From Rhypophila decipiens (lineage: Eukaryota > Ascomycota > Sordariomycetes > Sordariales > Naviculisporaceae): 64,000 bases of DNA. Positions 11,316 through 23,352 of the stretch are shown here, one piece after another (position 1 is the first letter of the stretch; every line of letters starts with the position of its first letter). The notes beneath the pieces are model-generated. The model did no database searches, had not been told where the DNA came from, and saw only the letters and a program-made list of their open reading frames with translations. The stretch spans positions 647,186 through 711,185 of the forward strand of contig MU858051.1 in assembly GCA_033297075.1 (NCBI GenBank), read 5' to 3'. Made by a program: the position numbers and the translations under genes.

Positions 11316-12464
11316 GGAACTTGAAGAAGAAGGGGAATTGGATACCAACATTGTACTTGGATCCTGGCCGTGGTTCACAATGTATCGGAGAGTAATTGTA
11401 TTTTAAAATAAAAGATGAATGGCATATGCCCGACCGACCTAGTTCGCATCAATGAAGGGGTCTGTCTCGAACTCAATTTACAAACGAATACCCTACATCT
11501 CCCGCATGAGTCTTTATAGCCCTAATAGGAAGCCATATATCTTGCGCGGAGCAATGAGTGTCTACACAACAAAGCGACATGTCCCTTTTTTTCTCATGCA
11601 TTTGTCAAGGGGGCGTGGGTAGTGAGCAAAATGATAGGGGCTCCACCAGGAAAGCGGTAAACAAGGACAAAAAAAACATACAACACCAGGGATTCGCTGG
11701 TGGTCACCCACCCAACTACTAGTCTGGCGGTCGCTGGCTTATCTATGGGAGAGCGGACGGGATCCCGAGTTTTCCAGTGCCTATGGTCGTATGTGCTTGT
11801 TTGTCTTGACTTGCGGGTTGATAAGGTGAGGCGGCTAGCCGACTCAGTGACAGTCACCCACCCCCTTAATGATTGAGATGCTTGCTTGCTTTTTTGCATG
11901 AGAGATAACCTTGCTGCCGTATTAGACAATGAGCTTTGTTGTGGAATTGCCCGTTTCTTTGTCCTGAGCCTTTTGTTCTTGAGCATGCTGAGAGAATAAC
12001 AATTGGATTGTGATAGAAGACGGGGTAGAGAGAGCTCAATGGCTTTGTTGATAATTTCGTGAGAGTGCCTAACAAAGAAGCATGTGCATTGTCAACCTCC
12101 CTCATTATCTCTGTACGAACACAACAATACCTATTATGATATTGATATGGGTCTTTGAACGTGAACAAAACGTACATCTGCAATATGACACGAACGTTGT
12201 CTAGAGAACAGCAACTCATATTCACATAAGTAGGAAGCCTCGTTCTTAGGATCTCGCAAGTATATAAACGAGATGAAGACGTGTCCTGTTGGTTCTGTTG
12301 TCTTACTTAAACCAGAGTCTCAAACACACAGGCAATCATCACAAGTCCCTATCTTGAACCATCTCCTTTCTAATAGAGTCGGAGCAACTTAGGAATTTCG
12401 ATAGTTAAACACCGTCTGGAACGGAAACCTGTGTATATAAATAAACCAAACCCCCTCAAACAAA
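11316..12464. other. Intergenic region with one copy of a 68-bp repeat
   Basis: AT-rich, no convincing gene. It contains repeat copy A (11731-11798) and two short CACCCACCC stretches near 11705 and 11856. A TATATAAAT box at about 12434-12442 lies 25 bp before the metalloprotease ATG, and TATATAAAC occurs at about 12261. Confidence 0.5.
11731..11798 (+). repeat. Direct repeat, copy A
   Basis: About 68 bp, starting TCGCTGGCTTATCTATGG and ending near ATGTGCTT. It is nearly identical to 14198-14266; differences are confined to a few positions around GAGTTTTCC versus GAGCTTATCC and one base near the end. The two copies lie in the same orientation on either side of the 12465-13508 gene. Confidence 0.9.
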
Positions 12465-13508
12465 ATGAAGTATTACTGGATAGATCCGTCCTGTAACGGA
12501 AAATACGGTAAGAAGAATATCATGTTTGATAGCTACATCTGTGAGGCTCGTGCTCTTGCTAAGCGTGCTCTCGAGAGGCTAGAAAGCCCCACCGACACCG
12601 ACTTTGCCAGAGTGTTCAACGTCTTGTTCAAGACGCCCAAGACTGCCACACAAAAGAAATATCCCCTCTCCGAGTTCTGGCATTTTATGCGCGGCAAGCC
12701 GAATCTGCCCCTTGACAAAAAAACCAAAGTCTCTATCCCCGAGCACGTCATGGCTACCCTCGCGGACTTTGCCTCCGACTGGGAGCTCACCGACGACCAG
12801 AAGAAGGCCCACGTCCGGATCTACGCCGACAACGGTGCCCGGTTCTGTGTCGACGCCGCCACCGGCGAGATGCATGACCCCATCAACCACATAAAACCAA
12901 CCAGCAATCCCGCCGATTTCATGCTCATGGGCGTGTCGGGGCAGGTTATCTGCAACGACCTTGTGAATCGGGGGCCTGACGATGACGAAAACCCCGAGCG
13001 TGTCATCATGGATTTTTACCCCAACACCTGGATGGGCATGACGTCCAAGCCTCCCATGCCATGGTCGATGCGGACTCGCATACAAGCCACCGCGAGCAGG
13101 GGTTACTCGGGCGAGCCCTTGAAGCTCGAGTACTGGGACATAATGAACCTCGTCACCTCCACCGTCGCGCACGAGTTCATGCACACGTACGCGTACGCCT
13201 TCTCCGACGGCTCGAGAACGCACAACGACGCTAGTATGGCCACCGCAGGGTGGCAGTACATCATGTCCGAGAAGAAGGAGATTTGCTGGCACAACGCCGA
13301 CGCCATGGCCCTGCTAATGATGGCCGCCGGCTTTGCCGACATGCGGCCCTATGGCGAGACCAAGGGCGGCTACACTCTGCCCAGAAACTGGGACAAGATC
13401 CCGGGCAGCAATGACCCCGACGTCACCAACGAAAAGTGGGATCCTGACAGCGTTTTTAATGATGCTGCGAGAGGTCGGTTCATCTGGCATTCTGACATGA
13501 CTAATTAG
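12465..13508 (+). CDS. Putative zinc metalloprotease-like protein (HExxH)
   Basis: Single exon, 347 residues, ATG 30 bp after a TATATAAAT box. It carries H-E-F-M-H at residues 236-240 inside T-V-A-H-E-F-M-H-T-Y-A-Y-A, the gluzincin/aspzincin active-site pattern, with a Glu next to the first His as catalytic base. The N-terminal part (Y-Y-W-I-D-P-S-C-N-G-K) resembles fungal deuterolysin-like/lysine-specific metalloendopeptidase-type proteins. The third zinc ligand is not obvious; candidates are H or D residues in the C-W-H-N-A-D segment about 40 residues later. There is no signal peptide at this start, so it is either cytosolic or mis-started, unlike secreted M35 enzymes. The gene is bracketed by direct repeats. 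Confidence 0.75.
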   Translation: MKYYWIDPSCNGKYGKKNIMFDSYICEARALAKRALERLESPTDTDFARVFNVLFKTPKTATQKKYPLSEFWHFMRGKPNLPLDKKTKVSIPEHVMATLADFASDWELTDDQKKAHVRIYADNGARFCVDAATGEMHDPINHIKPTSNPADFMLMGVSGQVICNDLVNRGPDDDENPERVIMDFYPNTWMGMTSKPPMPWSMRTRIQATASRGYSGEPLKLEYWDIMNLVTSTVAHEFMHTYAYAFSDGSRTHNDASMATAGWQYIMSEKKEICWHNADAMALLMMAAGFADMRPYGETKGGYTLPRNWDKIPGSNDPDVTNEKWDPDSVFNDAARGRFIWHSDMTN

Positions 13509-14077
13509 CTTTTGCTAACCTAAAGCAGGCTTAAACTAACCTGCTTCTTAGACACTACACAAGGGGATGTAAAGAAAGGTGAGCTGGTCTCTCTGAAAAT
13601 ACATTTCTCTTGAATTAATAATACAATATATCTTAAAACTACACAAGTAATCCAACCCCCGTATCAGTGATTTGAAATGTGATTATAAATAAGCTTCTTT
13701 CTAGTATATGTACGTACGATATCCCGCATATAGATTATGCTGTTCTCGTTACGCGTATTCAAGCAGGTTGTTATTGCGTACAAGGTGTGACAAGTCCTCA
13801 TTCTCTCCTCAACACACTTAGGTTGTTCATCACACAAGGAGGACCCTCCTTCATGTTCCGAGACAGTATGTATTGCTTGCCTGTGATTTGTGCGATTTGA
13901 TATCACTGGCGACTGAAAGAGCGTCATAATTCAGGCTTCGAGCTTCGGATCACTCGTTTACCTAGCTCTGATTCCAGACCAGTGAAGATACGATATTGTC
14001 GCCAGAAGAGACGAACACCACAGGACGAGACAAGCTCAAAACGGAAACATGGCTTCTCGGCGGGAGAGTCCACAGAT

Positions 14078-14190
14078 ATCTTTGACTTTGGCCAAGAAGG
14101 ATTCGACTTCAACTTGCAGTTCGAGCAAGTCTTTTTCTCAATAATTCCCCTGGTACTCTTCATCGTATCGTCTCTATGGCGGACCATCTC
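14078..14190 (+). pseudogene. Relic of an ABCC (MRP-type) transporter N-terminus
   Basis: A 38-codon stretch reads I-F-D-F-G-Q-E-G-F-D-F-N-L-Q-F-E-Q-V-F-F, then S-I-I-P-L-V-L-F-I-V-S-S-L-W-R. This matches the pattern that opens fungal full-length ABCC transporters (C-R-x-G-F-D-F-T-L-x-F-E-x-x-x-L-S-I-x-P). No initiation context or transporter body follows; the frame soon runs into the repeat and then antisense to the CorA gene. It is therefore a truncated fragment, perhaps left by a duplication or recombination that also left the direct repeat. The assignment is from a short motif only. Confidence 0.45.
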
Positions 14191-14197
14191 ACAGCCA

Positions 14198-14266
14198 TCG
14201 CTGGCTTATCTATGGGAGAGCGGACGGGATCCCGAGCTTATCCAGTGCCTATGGTCGTATGTACTT
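14198..14266 (+). repeat. Direct repeat, copy B
   Basis: Second copy of the repeat at 11731-11798, same orientation, directly after the ABCC relic. One base longer than copy A around GAGCTTATCC. Confidence 0.9.
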
Positions 14267-14346
14267 ACTACATGTACGGGTAATACTTTGATATATCAAG
14301 CGTACCCAACCCGCGCGTTTACTTGGGCTGGTAGCAGGTATGATCC

Positions 14347-17149
14347 TCAAACACCCTTCTCAGGATCAATCTCCATCTGTCCCATACCCCTAGGTGTCCT
14401 CCCATCCACAATAACGCCCTCTCCAAGATCCTCCCTCCGTTTGGAACCACGGAACCGCATCCCGAGCCCGCCCCGGGACCCCTGGAATCCACTAAAAGGC
14501 CAAATACCCGGCTGCTGGCCTGCTTTTCTTCCTGTCGTCTGGCGCCGCTCCTTGTTGCGCTGCCTGACCTCGAACGCCTGATATAATTTGTAGAGAGCCC
14601 ACATTAGTACGCAGAGACCGGCGGTACCGAGAGTTGCGAAGCCTGTGTTTATTTTGTTAGTGAGACGGAAAGACGGTATGGTACCTGAACATGGAAGACT
14701 TACCAAAGACCTTTGCGAGGGGTGAAGCGTCCCAAGACTCGGGGAAGCCGGCGACCGGCATAGCGAGGATACCGCAGACCAACGAGAGCGGCGAGAACAG
14801 GACCGTGACGGTCGTGAAGATAAACAGCATAGTGGACTGCTCACCCTGGTTTAATGTGTCCTCAATGGCTGCTTCCCGCTGACGGAGGTCAAGAATCGTG
14901 ACCGCCATGGCTCGGACCCTCTCGGCCTCTGTCTCGAGCTGTTCAAACACCTCAAAAGCGGGAAACTTCTCCTCCAGACCCCCAACTATCCATTCACGGT
15001 CTGGCCAGACCACCCGCCGAAACATGTCAATCGTCCTAGTCTGATTCCGAAGAATGCGCTTGATCATGTTGATTTCGGCAATGTTGTCATCGGCATTGAT
15101 GAGAATTTTAGTCTCCTCTTTGACCTCACGGTAGAATTCGGTTGGGTCCTTGCTGATGGAACCCAGACCTTCCTTGAGCTTTTCGAACCGGTCGCAAAGT
15201 TGCATGTACATCTCCGCGATGGAATTTGCGTACCCCTTGCTATAGGTGACCTCGACATCGTGGAACTCTCTGGGATTTCGTGGGTTTGGGCATTTGGCAA
15301 ACGCCTTGGCCTCAAAGGAGAGGCAACTCTTCAGGATAGTGGCGGCGACATTGTCTGAGAAATTCGCTGTATAAATGTTGCCACAGTTGCTGTTTACGAG
15401 ACCGAGGACGTGGTCGTGAAGGCGTGATTCGTTCTCGTTGTCCCAGCGCTCGGGGTAAAGAGTGATGATGGTGTTGCTATCAATCTTGAACAGCCAGAAA
15501 TGCGGCACAGTAATGAGATCGTTATGTGCAACATCTTTGTCCTCCGCTGACCCCAGGTCGTTGGATATCTTTTCTTTGGAACTATTGGTCCTGAGTCGAC
15601 CGATGTAGCGCGCCAGGACCTGATCGTGGTCTAGCCTCTGAATCTTGTCATTGTCGAGGTACTCATGGTAGGACTGATCCAAGCTCCGTGGGAGAGGGTG
15701 GTTGAACAAGGTGCTCAGCTGCATCATGTTTTTCAGGTGCGGGTCGTCAGGATCGCTGTGATGAGTTCGGGCGAGATGGAGGTAGCCCTGTTTGTCCACA
15801 TCGATGATGGGAAGTACGACGGCATACATCTCGTCTTTGCCGAGGTCGCAATGGTCTGACCATTCTCGCTGCGTGCCCGAAACTTGTCAGTTACCCAAGA
15901 GAACTTTCCGCAATAATTGACGAGCATGAGAGGGTCAACTTACATCGAAATGATGCTTTCTTATCGGACCTTCGTGATCCACGTCCTTGAATACCTCGGC
16001 CATGTACCTGCAAATGTCCTTACTTTGCTCACCCGTGCACCCTGATCTCTCGGCACATATGTTTCTGGCCAGGTCCTTTGCCCAGTCTATGCTGGTGGCC
16101 GACAAATGAAACCACTTTTTCCCGGCGCCTCTCCTTCTAACCGCTTCGTCTCCGTCGTCATACACCAGATCCCACACAGATCCATGTGTCCACATGGGGT
16201 CCCCATTGGGCTCCCAAAAGCTGCCCTGGAACGCCTCGCACAGCTTCTTTTGCATGCCCTGGGGAGGGGGCGCTGGCGTAGCAGCGTCTTCATCGTCCAA
16301 GTCCTCTGACCCAAGTCTACTTTCATCGTCCTCCTCTCCTTCCTGCTCCCAGTCGGCGACCTTCCCCTCCCAGGAAGGATTATACGTCTTGGCCTGAGCC
16401 TTCTCTACCGAAGCTGTCGTGAACACTACCTCGGGCACTGAGCTGACCGAACGGATGTTTGGCTCGTCAACCGCTTGAATGGACTGCACCGTCATTTCCG
16501 GCACCGAAGAGGTAACTGCACCACCATTCTCCTCCTCCTCGTCACTCACACGAACCGCAGAGCAAGCTTCAAATTCGACTTCAGATCTGTTTTCCTTCCC
16601 TTTCCCTTTCTTCTTCCCACCACCGCCTCGTTTGACCACCCTAGGCGGATTATCAAACAAATCCCTCATCTCCTGTCCTTCCTTCCCCTTGGGAACATAC
16701 CACCTCGCCAGATGGCCTTTATCATCCACCAGTTGCGCATCCGCCCCGGCCCTCAACAATCGTTCAACACATTTCCTCGACCCATTCGCCACAGCCAAAT
16801 GCAGCGCCGTCTGTTTACTGGAATCCACAGCGTCAATATCAACTTCCTTCCGCGTAATCAGCATGTCCAGCGCCGCCGTGCGGCTCAGTTCAGCCGCCGT
16901 GTGAAGCGGAGTGCGGCCATTTTCGTCACGGGCTAAGGCAGCGTGTGGACTTTTACTGAGGAAAGACTGGAGGGCGGTGGTGTCGGGGTCAGCGCTTTTT
17001 AGAATAGATTGAATGGTTGAGGCAAGCTCTGTGCGCCGGGTTTGCTCTGCTTGGGCTTCGCGCTGGTAGGAACCGGATAGGCGCGACGTGGTGAGGTCGG
17101 TGTCGGAGGGGCGGCGGGGGGCGGCGGCTGATGAACGAAGGAGGTCCAT
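14347..17149 (-). CDS. Ankyrin-repeat protein with C-terminal CorA-like membrane domain
   Basis: Three exons (15944-17149, 14704-15868, 14347-14642), 888 residues. Residues about 60-145 form two to three ankyrin repeats (N-G-R-T-P-L-H-T-A-A, Q-T-A-L-H-L-A-V). A charged, low-complexity linker (K-K-K-G-K-G-K, E-E-E-D-D-E-S) leads to a helical domain typical of fungal CorA-like proteins, ending in two membrane spans at about 749-774 and 792-813. The canonical G-M-N selectivity motif of bacterial CorA is absent; the loop after the first span reads A-M-P-V-A-G-F. Fungal ankyrin-CorA fusions of this kind are common, and their transport activity is untested for most. The C-terminal tail is basic and Gly/Arg-rich. 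Both introns keep frame and restore H-H-F-D-R-E-W-S-D-H and K-V-F-G-F-A-T-L. Confidence 0.85.
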
Positions 17150-17598
17150 TTTTGCAACTTACTCCCAATGGAGGATGCCAGGATTTGTAGACTGCGGCGC
17201 CTGACTGTTGTTCTGACTGACTGATGGTGGTTTATTTCTTTGCCGGACAACGGTGGCCGTGGGTTCTCCGCTCAGTCCGCTGCTCAAAAACGGCACTGAG
17301 TGGAATATCATGATGGGTGAAGGGCGGCGGGTGAACGACGTTTAATATTCGAATATGTACGATTTGATGTACTCGGATTGTTCTCTGCCGTTGTGCGCGA
17401 TGCGAGACGATCAGCTGTGATAATCAACGCCACTTACACCATTTTGGGCAAATCCCAAACTGCCAGCTGAAGCCTGCAGGAGATCATCTCTGCATCTGGT
17501 AGAGAAGGGTTTAGGCCTCACAGCTGCGCTCCCTGTAATGTCTCAGGCATAGCCTACCAGCGAGAAGAATTTAAAGCCTCTGACACGCGGTATAGATA
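17150..17598. other. Intergenic region
   Basis: 449 bp between two minus-strand ankyrin genes, holding the promoter of the ankyrin-CorA gene and the 3' end of the next. No gene seen. Confidence 0.5.
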
Positions 17599-20234
17599 TC
17601 ACTTCCATGATAACGCAGCCGCTGATGGAAGTTCTACCGCATCGAAGAACTCATCGTCATCACTGTCGCCTACCCAGCCACCGGTGGACTGGTTTCCCTC
17701 GAGTCCCCCAGTCCCGTACAGATTGTGAGCCGTTGCAGCTGCATCGATATTCTGGTTGACACTTGCCAATAACGCCCCCCATGCCTTGACAAGCTTTCCA
17801 GTCTCCTCGTCCTCGCCAGATCCGCTGTACAGATCAACACGTCTCCTGAAAACATCCACAGCTGTCTGGCCATAGCAGTCTCCAAAGTCCTCAGGATCAG
17901 GCAAACCTGTCATTTTGATACTCGCGAATAACTCCATCATCTCTTTGTCCCCATGATTGGCAAGGTGATGTAAAATGCTCCAACCCCGTGATCCATTTAT
18001 CATTCGGTATCTCTCATGCACCATCATCACCCCCTGCCTGTTACGTGTCGGTTCATCTATGCTGCTGCTGATGCCCAAAAGCGGTCTTACAGAGCCGTGC
18101 GAGCCAACCTCGATAGCGATATGCAGCGCCGTATCACCATCCTCGTCCATAACATTGATGTCGGCCCCGCGGGCGATCAAGAGCCTGACTCCATCGATGT
18201 TATCATACATGACTGCCTTTATGAGCGCTGTGCACCCGTGGTAGTCTACAGCGTCCATATCCAGGCCCAGTCCATGTTCGTTGTCGAGAAGGATATCGAC
18301 CAGCCCGGTCAGATTAGCGTACTCCCGCTTAACCCTCATGGCATCATGTAATGGAGTCATTTCCAACGTGCCGCGGTTGGTAGTACCAAGGCTCCGTGAA
18401 GCCCCCGCCGAGATCAAGGCCCTGACGCTCGAACCGTTTCCTGCGCCCTTACACGCCCAGATCAGCGGAGTCGACCCGTCCCCGCCAAACATGCTGTTTG
18501 GATTGGCGCCGGCTTCGAGAAGCAGCCTGACCTCTCTATCTCCAGGGCAGATCCGGGCGGCCAGGTGGAGCGGTGTAATGCCGTTTGCAGTCCTGCTGTT
18601 AACCTGGTTCCGGAATGTTGGGCTCATTAGCGCTACACCGAGGTCTAGCGGGAGGACACCGGTGATTATACGATGCAAGTCGCTGTAGTCGTCTTCTTGG
18701 TAGAGTCGGGCAATGGGCATCACCTCGGCTATTCTCTGAGCAGCGGAATCACGAGTGGAATTGGATTGTTGTAGAGAACAAAGTAGGGCGTGCTGCGCTG
18801 GACTTGTCTTCATGGTGTTTTGCTGAAAGGGGTCGGCGCCGGCTTGGAGGAGCAGTTGGACCATTGATGCGTTTTGGGAATTGACTGCGTACATCAGGGC
18901 CGAGTTCTGAGTTTCACCGAGCATGTCGTGCACTGATGACGGGCAGGAAATTAGTAGGCCTCGGACGGCTCGTATGTCCTTGGTTATGACTTTGCCCAAG
19001 ATGCTTTGTGAGTATAGCTTTGGATCGATGAGGCGATGGATGCGGATGAGGAGTTCGGGGTGGATGTGCCGCAAGAAGTACAGTGATATGATTGATGTTC
19101 CTAACCAAGATGGAAGCCCGTATTGGATTACGGCCCGAGTATATTGCTGCGCGGTGTTATGCTCTTTGCAACGCGGGGACCGGCAGAGAACCGGGGGATT
19201 GTGGGTTGGGCTGGAGTAGGAGACCTTCAATGCACCTAGGAGAGGCTCAAGAAATGAGAACTCCCACCTGCTGTTGTACCTTGTGATGGCAGCATGACAG
19301 GTACAGGAGTAAACTGGCTCCCAGTCAGCCCCAGCCCCAATCCCAAGGCTGTTGGGACTAAGAGCCGGTCCGGGAAATGCCGATTTTATGCCACTATCAT
19401 GCCGAATCGTACTTTCGTGGATGGGATGATTGGGATTGGCTTCATGTTGTAGACCGCCCCGGTACACTGATGACAAGCCGTTCTCAAGGCTTGAGGACAT
19501 GCCGGGCTGTGCCTCTTCCAATTGTCGAGTTATACGGGACCGCATGGTTTGTTCAAGTGGCATCCCCAATTCTTCCTTGGACGACTCCAACGCGTCCGTC
19601 ACGCCTGTGATGATACTGGCTTCGGCTTGCTGCAGCAACGCTCTATTCGAAGTACCCTGCGCGGCCATAAGAGTGATCTGTCTATGTAATTCCATCAGCG
19701 CGAGTGGGAAAAGATTGTGCATAGCCAAGCACATAACAGGATGAGCAAACCAACAAGTACTTACACGTTGAGCATTATCAGACAGAGGGCTATGTTATCT
19801 GTCGTCCTCGAAAGCATCTTTCTCAGGTTGGACACGTCATCCATGCGCCTCAGCCAGAGCATCCTTTTGCGCAAACCAAGTCGTGCTTGGGAGCTCGTTC
19901 CGCCTCTTGTACCAGCATTTCCTGCTTGGTTCCCAATGAGCTCAACCAGAATACATCCTAAGCTGTGGGTGATACTCGCACCTCTTTCCAGCAGAAGCCC
20001 GAGTTGTTCGCGTTGCGCCTCCACAAACTCCTGACCGAGGGGAAGGTCACTGAGAGCTGAGGACTCGACGATCGCGGTTTGAATGGAAACGAAGAATGTC
20101 TGGCAGGTGTCAAGCTGGTCGCGAAGAAAAAAGACATCTCGTGGTGCATCTTTCCAAGTCATACACAGCTGGCGGGCATGCAAGGTGGTTGCCGTAGTGG
20201 CCCGGACAAGGGCAATAATTCCAGCTGCTTCCAT
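17599..20234 (-). CDS. Ankyrin-repeat protein with fungal STAND-type N-terminal domain
   Basis: Two exons, 19765-20234 and 17599-19681, joined over an 83-nt intron; 850 residues. I chose the ATG at 20232-20234 because M-E-A-A-G-I-I-A-L-V is how the fungal N-terminal helical domain of NLR/STAND-like proteins starts; an upstream in-frame start at 20297 would add 21 residues. That domain (about 1-155) is followed by a linker, with no NACHT or NB-ARC P-loop seen. From about 420 on come ankyrin repeats (N-S-A-L-M-Y-A-V, G-I-T-P-L-H-L-A-A-R, G-C-T-A-L-I-K-A-V, G-D-T-A-L-H-I-A-I). It may act in self/non-self or immunity-like recognition, as this architecture often does, but that is inference. Confidence 0.8.
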
Positions 20235-20841
20235 GGCTATTGCGTGGGCCTTGACTTTGGGGCACCGACTCGACGGCTTGGGTTCGTTGTGTATCAAAGT
20301 TGTGGTTGAAGGTCGAAGGTCCGTATTGAGCTGAGCTCAGGCTGGGGGCTAATACCATCAACATTATATAATAAGCTGCCCGAACCGTTATCCGAGGGGT
20401 TACACAACCATTGTTGATATGACGGATAAATTAATAACACCCGACGGTTTTAGAGGACCCGTATGCATGATTTGTGGTGGTCGAGTAGAGGATTATGCTC
20501 TTGAGAAATCTCAACTATGAGACAAGACGAAAAGGCTTTCGCTAATAGATCAATACATGGATATCATAAGACGGGAATATGATGAAAGGGGCCAGCTGGC
20601 AGAATCGAGATAACTGGAAGAGAAGCGCATTTGTTAATATCAAGACATCTAGTTGATGTTTTGCGGTTTAAATGGAGTTAAGAGCTGGGGGGATATTATT
20701 ACCATGATCTCGCCAAATATCAGGTTTAAGTTACCTATGCAGACACCTCCGATCGGTACCCGGCGCGGCGAATCATGGTGCTGGAAAGCCTCAAACAAGA
20801 CATCTTTCCATGTTCATGCCGGCAACTAACAACCCTTTTGT
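20235..20841. other. Intergenic region
   Basis: Spacer between two minus-strand genes, with the ankyrin gene promoter on the left. AT-rich 20360-20720; nothing recognisable. Confidence 0.5.
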
Positions 20842-22835
20842 CTAAAGGTCGACCTCTGAGACTTCACTTGTCTTTGTCACGGTCCCTTCATGTTCATGCC
20901 CTAAGCTCCTACTTTCCTCTACCATCGCCCTCCCCCTTGCCAAAACAACATCGCCCAACTCCGTCTTAGGCGCGATATACGGCCTCACTTTCTCCCTAAC
21001 CAAGGTCCTCTGCTCAAAAGCATACGCCAAACCAATAAGTTTCTCCTCACTAAACCGCTCCGCAAGAAAGCTTATCCCAAACGGCATATTGGGCCCCCTG
21101 ATCACCAAGTTTCCAAGCCCATTCATCTTGACGGGTGTGTCACTCGGGTATCTTCCCATGGGCACCGAAATCACCGGAGACCCAAGCCTCGCAGGCAATG
21201 ACGACTCAAATATACTAGGAACCACCAGCGCGTCAAGGGTGTAGTTTTCCAGGGCGCCTGTAATACCAAGTCTTCCTGAAAGGTCGAGTTGAGAGGTGTA
21301 ATTACCCCATAGCTCGGCCGACAGCGACGAAGTGCCGTTGGCCGTGAGATTCAATGCGCCTTCCCATCGTTGAATATCTCTCTGTGGCCATTCCTCCGAG
21401 GCGTGGGTTTGGGTGAACCGCTTCATATCGAGAAGGGAGGTGATGTTGTGCGGGTTGTGGGACAATTTGGAGAAGTACGACTTGAGATTGGCGACAAAGT
21501 CTATTTCTATGACGTTGGTCTCGTACCATCGGCCTCGGTTCTCGGGATCATAGCCTGGGAGGTTGATCGCGTCGACGATTGTTGCGCCAGCTTCGCGTAG
21601 GACATCCAGGGACTCGTTGAACGACGCTAGTATGGGACTGTACTCGGATGATGTATCTATCAGGTTGCGAGGGACCCCAATGCGTTTGCCTTTGAGGGCG
21701 GAAAAGTCACATGCTGAGACGTAGTCTGGGATCTTGTTTGTTTCGAAGGGGATGGATGATGTGTAATTGTCGTTGATGTCCTGGCCGGCAATTGCCGAGA
21801 GCATGTAAGCGGCATCTTTGACAGTCCTTGCCATTGGCCCAATCGTGTCTTGATGCTCTGAAATGGGAATGACTAGATGCCGCGACGTCAGTCCGACAGT
21901 AGGTTTAATGCCCACGATGTTGTTATGGTCTGCGGGGGAGATGATGGAACCATCAGTCTCGGTGCCGACAGTTGCTGCGGCAAGACCGAGCGACGCCGCC
22001 ACGCCACTACCAGAAGACGAGCCAGAGGCATCCTGTTGGGGATAGTAAGCACCTTCGACTTGACCTCCATGCGATGACCAGCCATTACTGGAATTGGAAC
22101 TCCGGTAGTTTGCCCATTGGGATAAGTTTGCCTTGCCGAAGATTATAGCCCCAGCCATTCGCAGCTTTGCGGCTATCGTACTATCCTCGGGCACCTTTGC
22201 TCCGAGCAAAGAGTACGAGCCAGCAGTGTTGTTCATTTTGTCCAAGGTGGCGATGTTGTTCTTGATGAGAATCGGAATACCATGTAACGGGCCGTGTACA
22301 GTGCCGGAAGCCCGGCTAGCATCCAGGGCGGCGGCGATTTCGAGGGCATCGGGGTTGATCTCCGTGACTGCCTTGAGAATCGAGTTGACTTCTTCGATGC
22401 GGGCAGTGTATACGGTTACCAAGTCCACGCTGGTGAAAAGACCAGACTCCAATCCGGCAGCCAGGTCCTCGATGCTGGCGTCGATCAACGAGGGAAATGA
22501 CTACTGGCGGCGTTAGCAACGGCGCACATTGCAGGAATGGCAAGAACTGGGTCGACACATACCCCAAGTTCAGTTGAACCAAGTATCGTGCCTTCCTGGG
22601 CAAAGCTGGAAAATAAGAATTGTTCATGTGCGAGTTCGCAAGCCTCCGATACGAATATGTAGACGCCGACCAGGCTCAGTATGAAGATAGAGAGACGGTT
22701 CAACATGACGCGACGTTTCCAGCTTTGCACTTGAGAGTCTGGCCTTTCTTCGAGACGATGGTTGGAGGGGAAGACCGTTGGGAGATCCATTTCGGTTTTA
22801 TTCTCGTGCGGTTCGCAATGGGTTATCTCCGGCAT
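20842..22835 (-). CDS. Amidase-signature hydrolase with N-terminal membrane anchor
   Basis: Two exons, 22563-22835 and 20842-22500, joined over a 62-nt intron (GTATGT ... GTAG), 643 residues. The N-terminus is cytosolic and charged, with one hydrophobic segment at about 47-63 preceded by K-R-R (signal anchor, type II). The catalytic domain shows the amidase-signature triad: Lys in L-I-K-N-N-I-A-T, the cis-Ser in the G-S-S-S-G-S-G-V-A-A-S stretch, and the nucleophile Ser in T-E-T-D-G-S-I-I. Length and order match fungal amidase-signature enzymes that cleave carboxamides. Several N-x-S/T sites in the catalytic part fit a lumenal or extracellular location. The substrate is unknown. The first exon was found by splice logic: the frame at 22488 has no ATG of its own. 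Confidence 0.88.
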
Positions 22836-23352
22836 GACCCATTCATTGAGGAGGAAGGAGAATTGCCGGCCAGCAATTGAGACGGAAACAAATGAGCAGT
22901 CACCCCGCCGACTCGGTGGAAGTGGTTATACACAAATAACAAATGACTTTGGGCTACTCATGCTCTTTGCCTTTTTAAAGCCATTTTTGTCGACCATGGA
23001 TGAAATGGAAAGAGAGAGAAATGAGAGGTCCGGGCCAAGTTTGCTGCCTCAACGTCGGACATGCGTCGGGTTACACAGCCGGGCTGCCATTAAAGTTCTG
23101 CCGGTTCGCCGTTCCTTCCGAACCACGCACATCCGATCGTGGATTGGGGGTCTGGTCCTCATTTCCCGTTGGTGATTGCATGATCAGTCGTGGAATTAGA
23201 TCTTTATCTCCCCCAACACTGATTGCTCACCTGCTTGAGGTCGTTAAATTCGGATGGCTACAAGATTTGCTCCGACCTGCTGTCACATACCTTACCGAAT
23301 CAACGACAGTCCATATTTTTGAAGTCGAAAATTATTTATAAGTTATTGGTAT
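22836..23352. other. Intergenic region
   Basis: Amidase promoter and the 3' flank of the WrbA-type gene. A TTTTTAAAG stretch lies near 22973. No gene seen. Confidence 0.5.

Larger units (their letters stand above)
13509..14346. other. Intergenic region with gene relic and repeat copy B
   Basis: Between the convergent metalloprotease and ankyrin-CorA genes. The first half is AT-rich without coding signal; the second half holds a short ABCC transporter relic (14078-14190) and repeat copy B (14198-14266). Confidence 0.5.
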
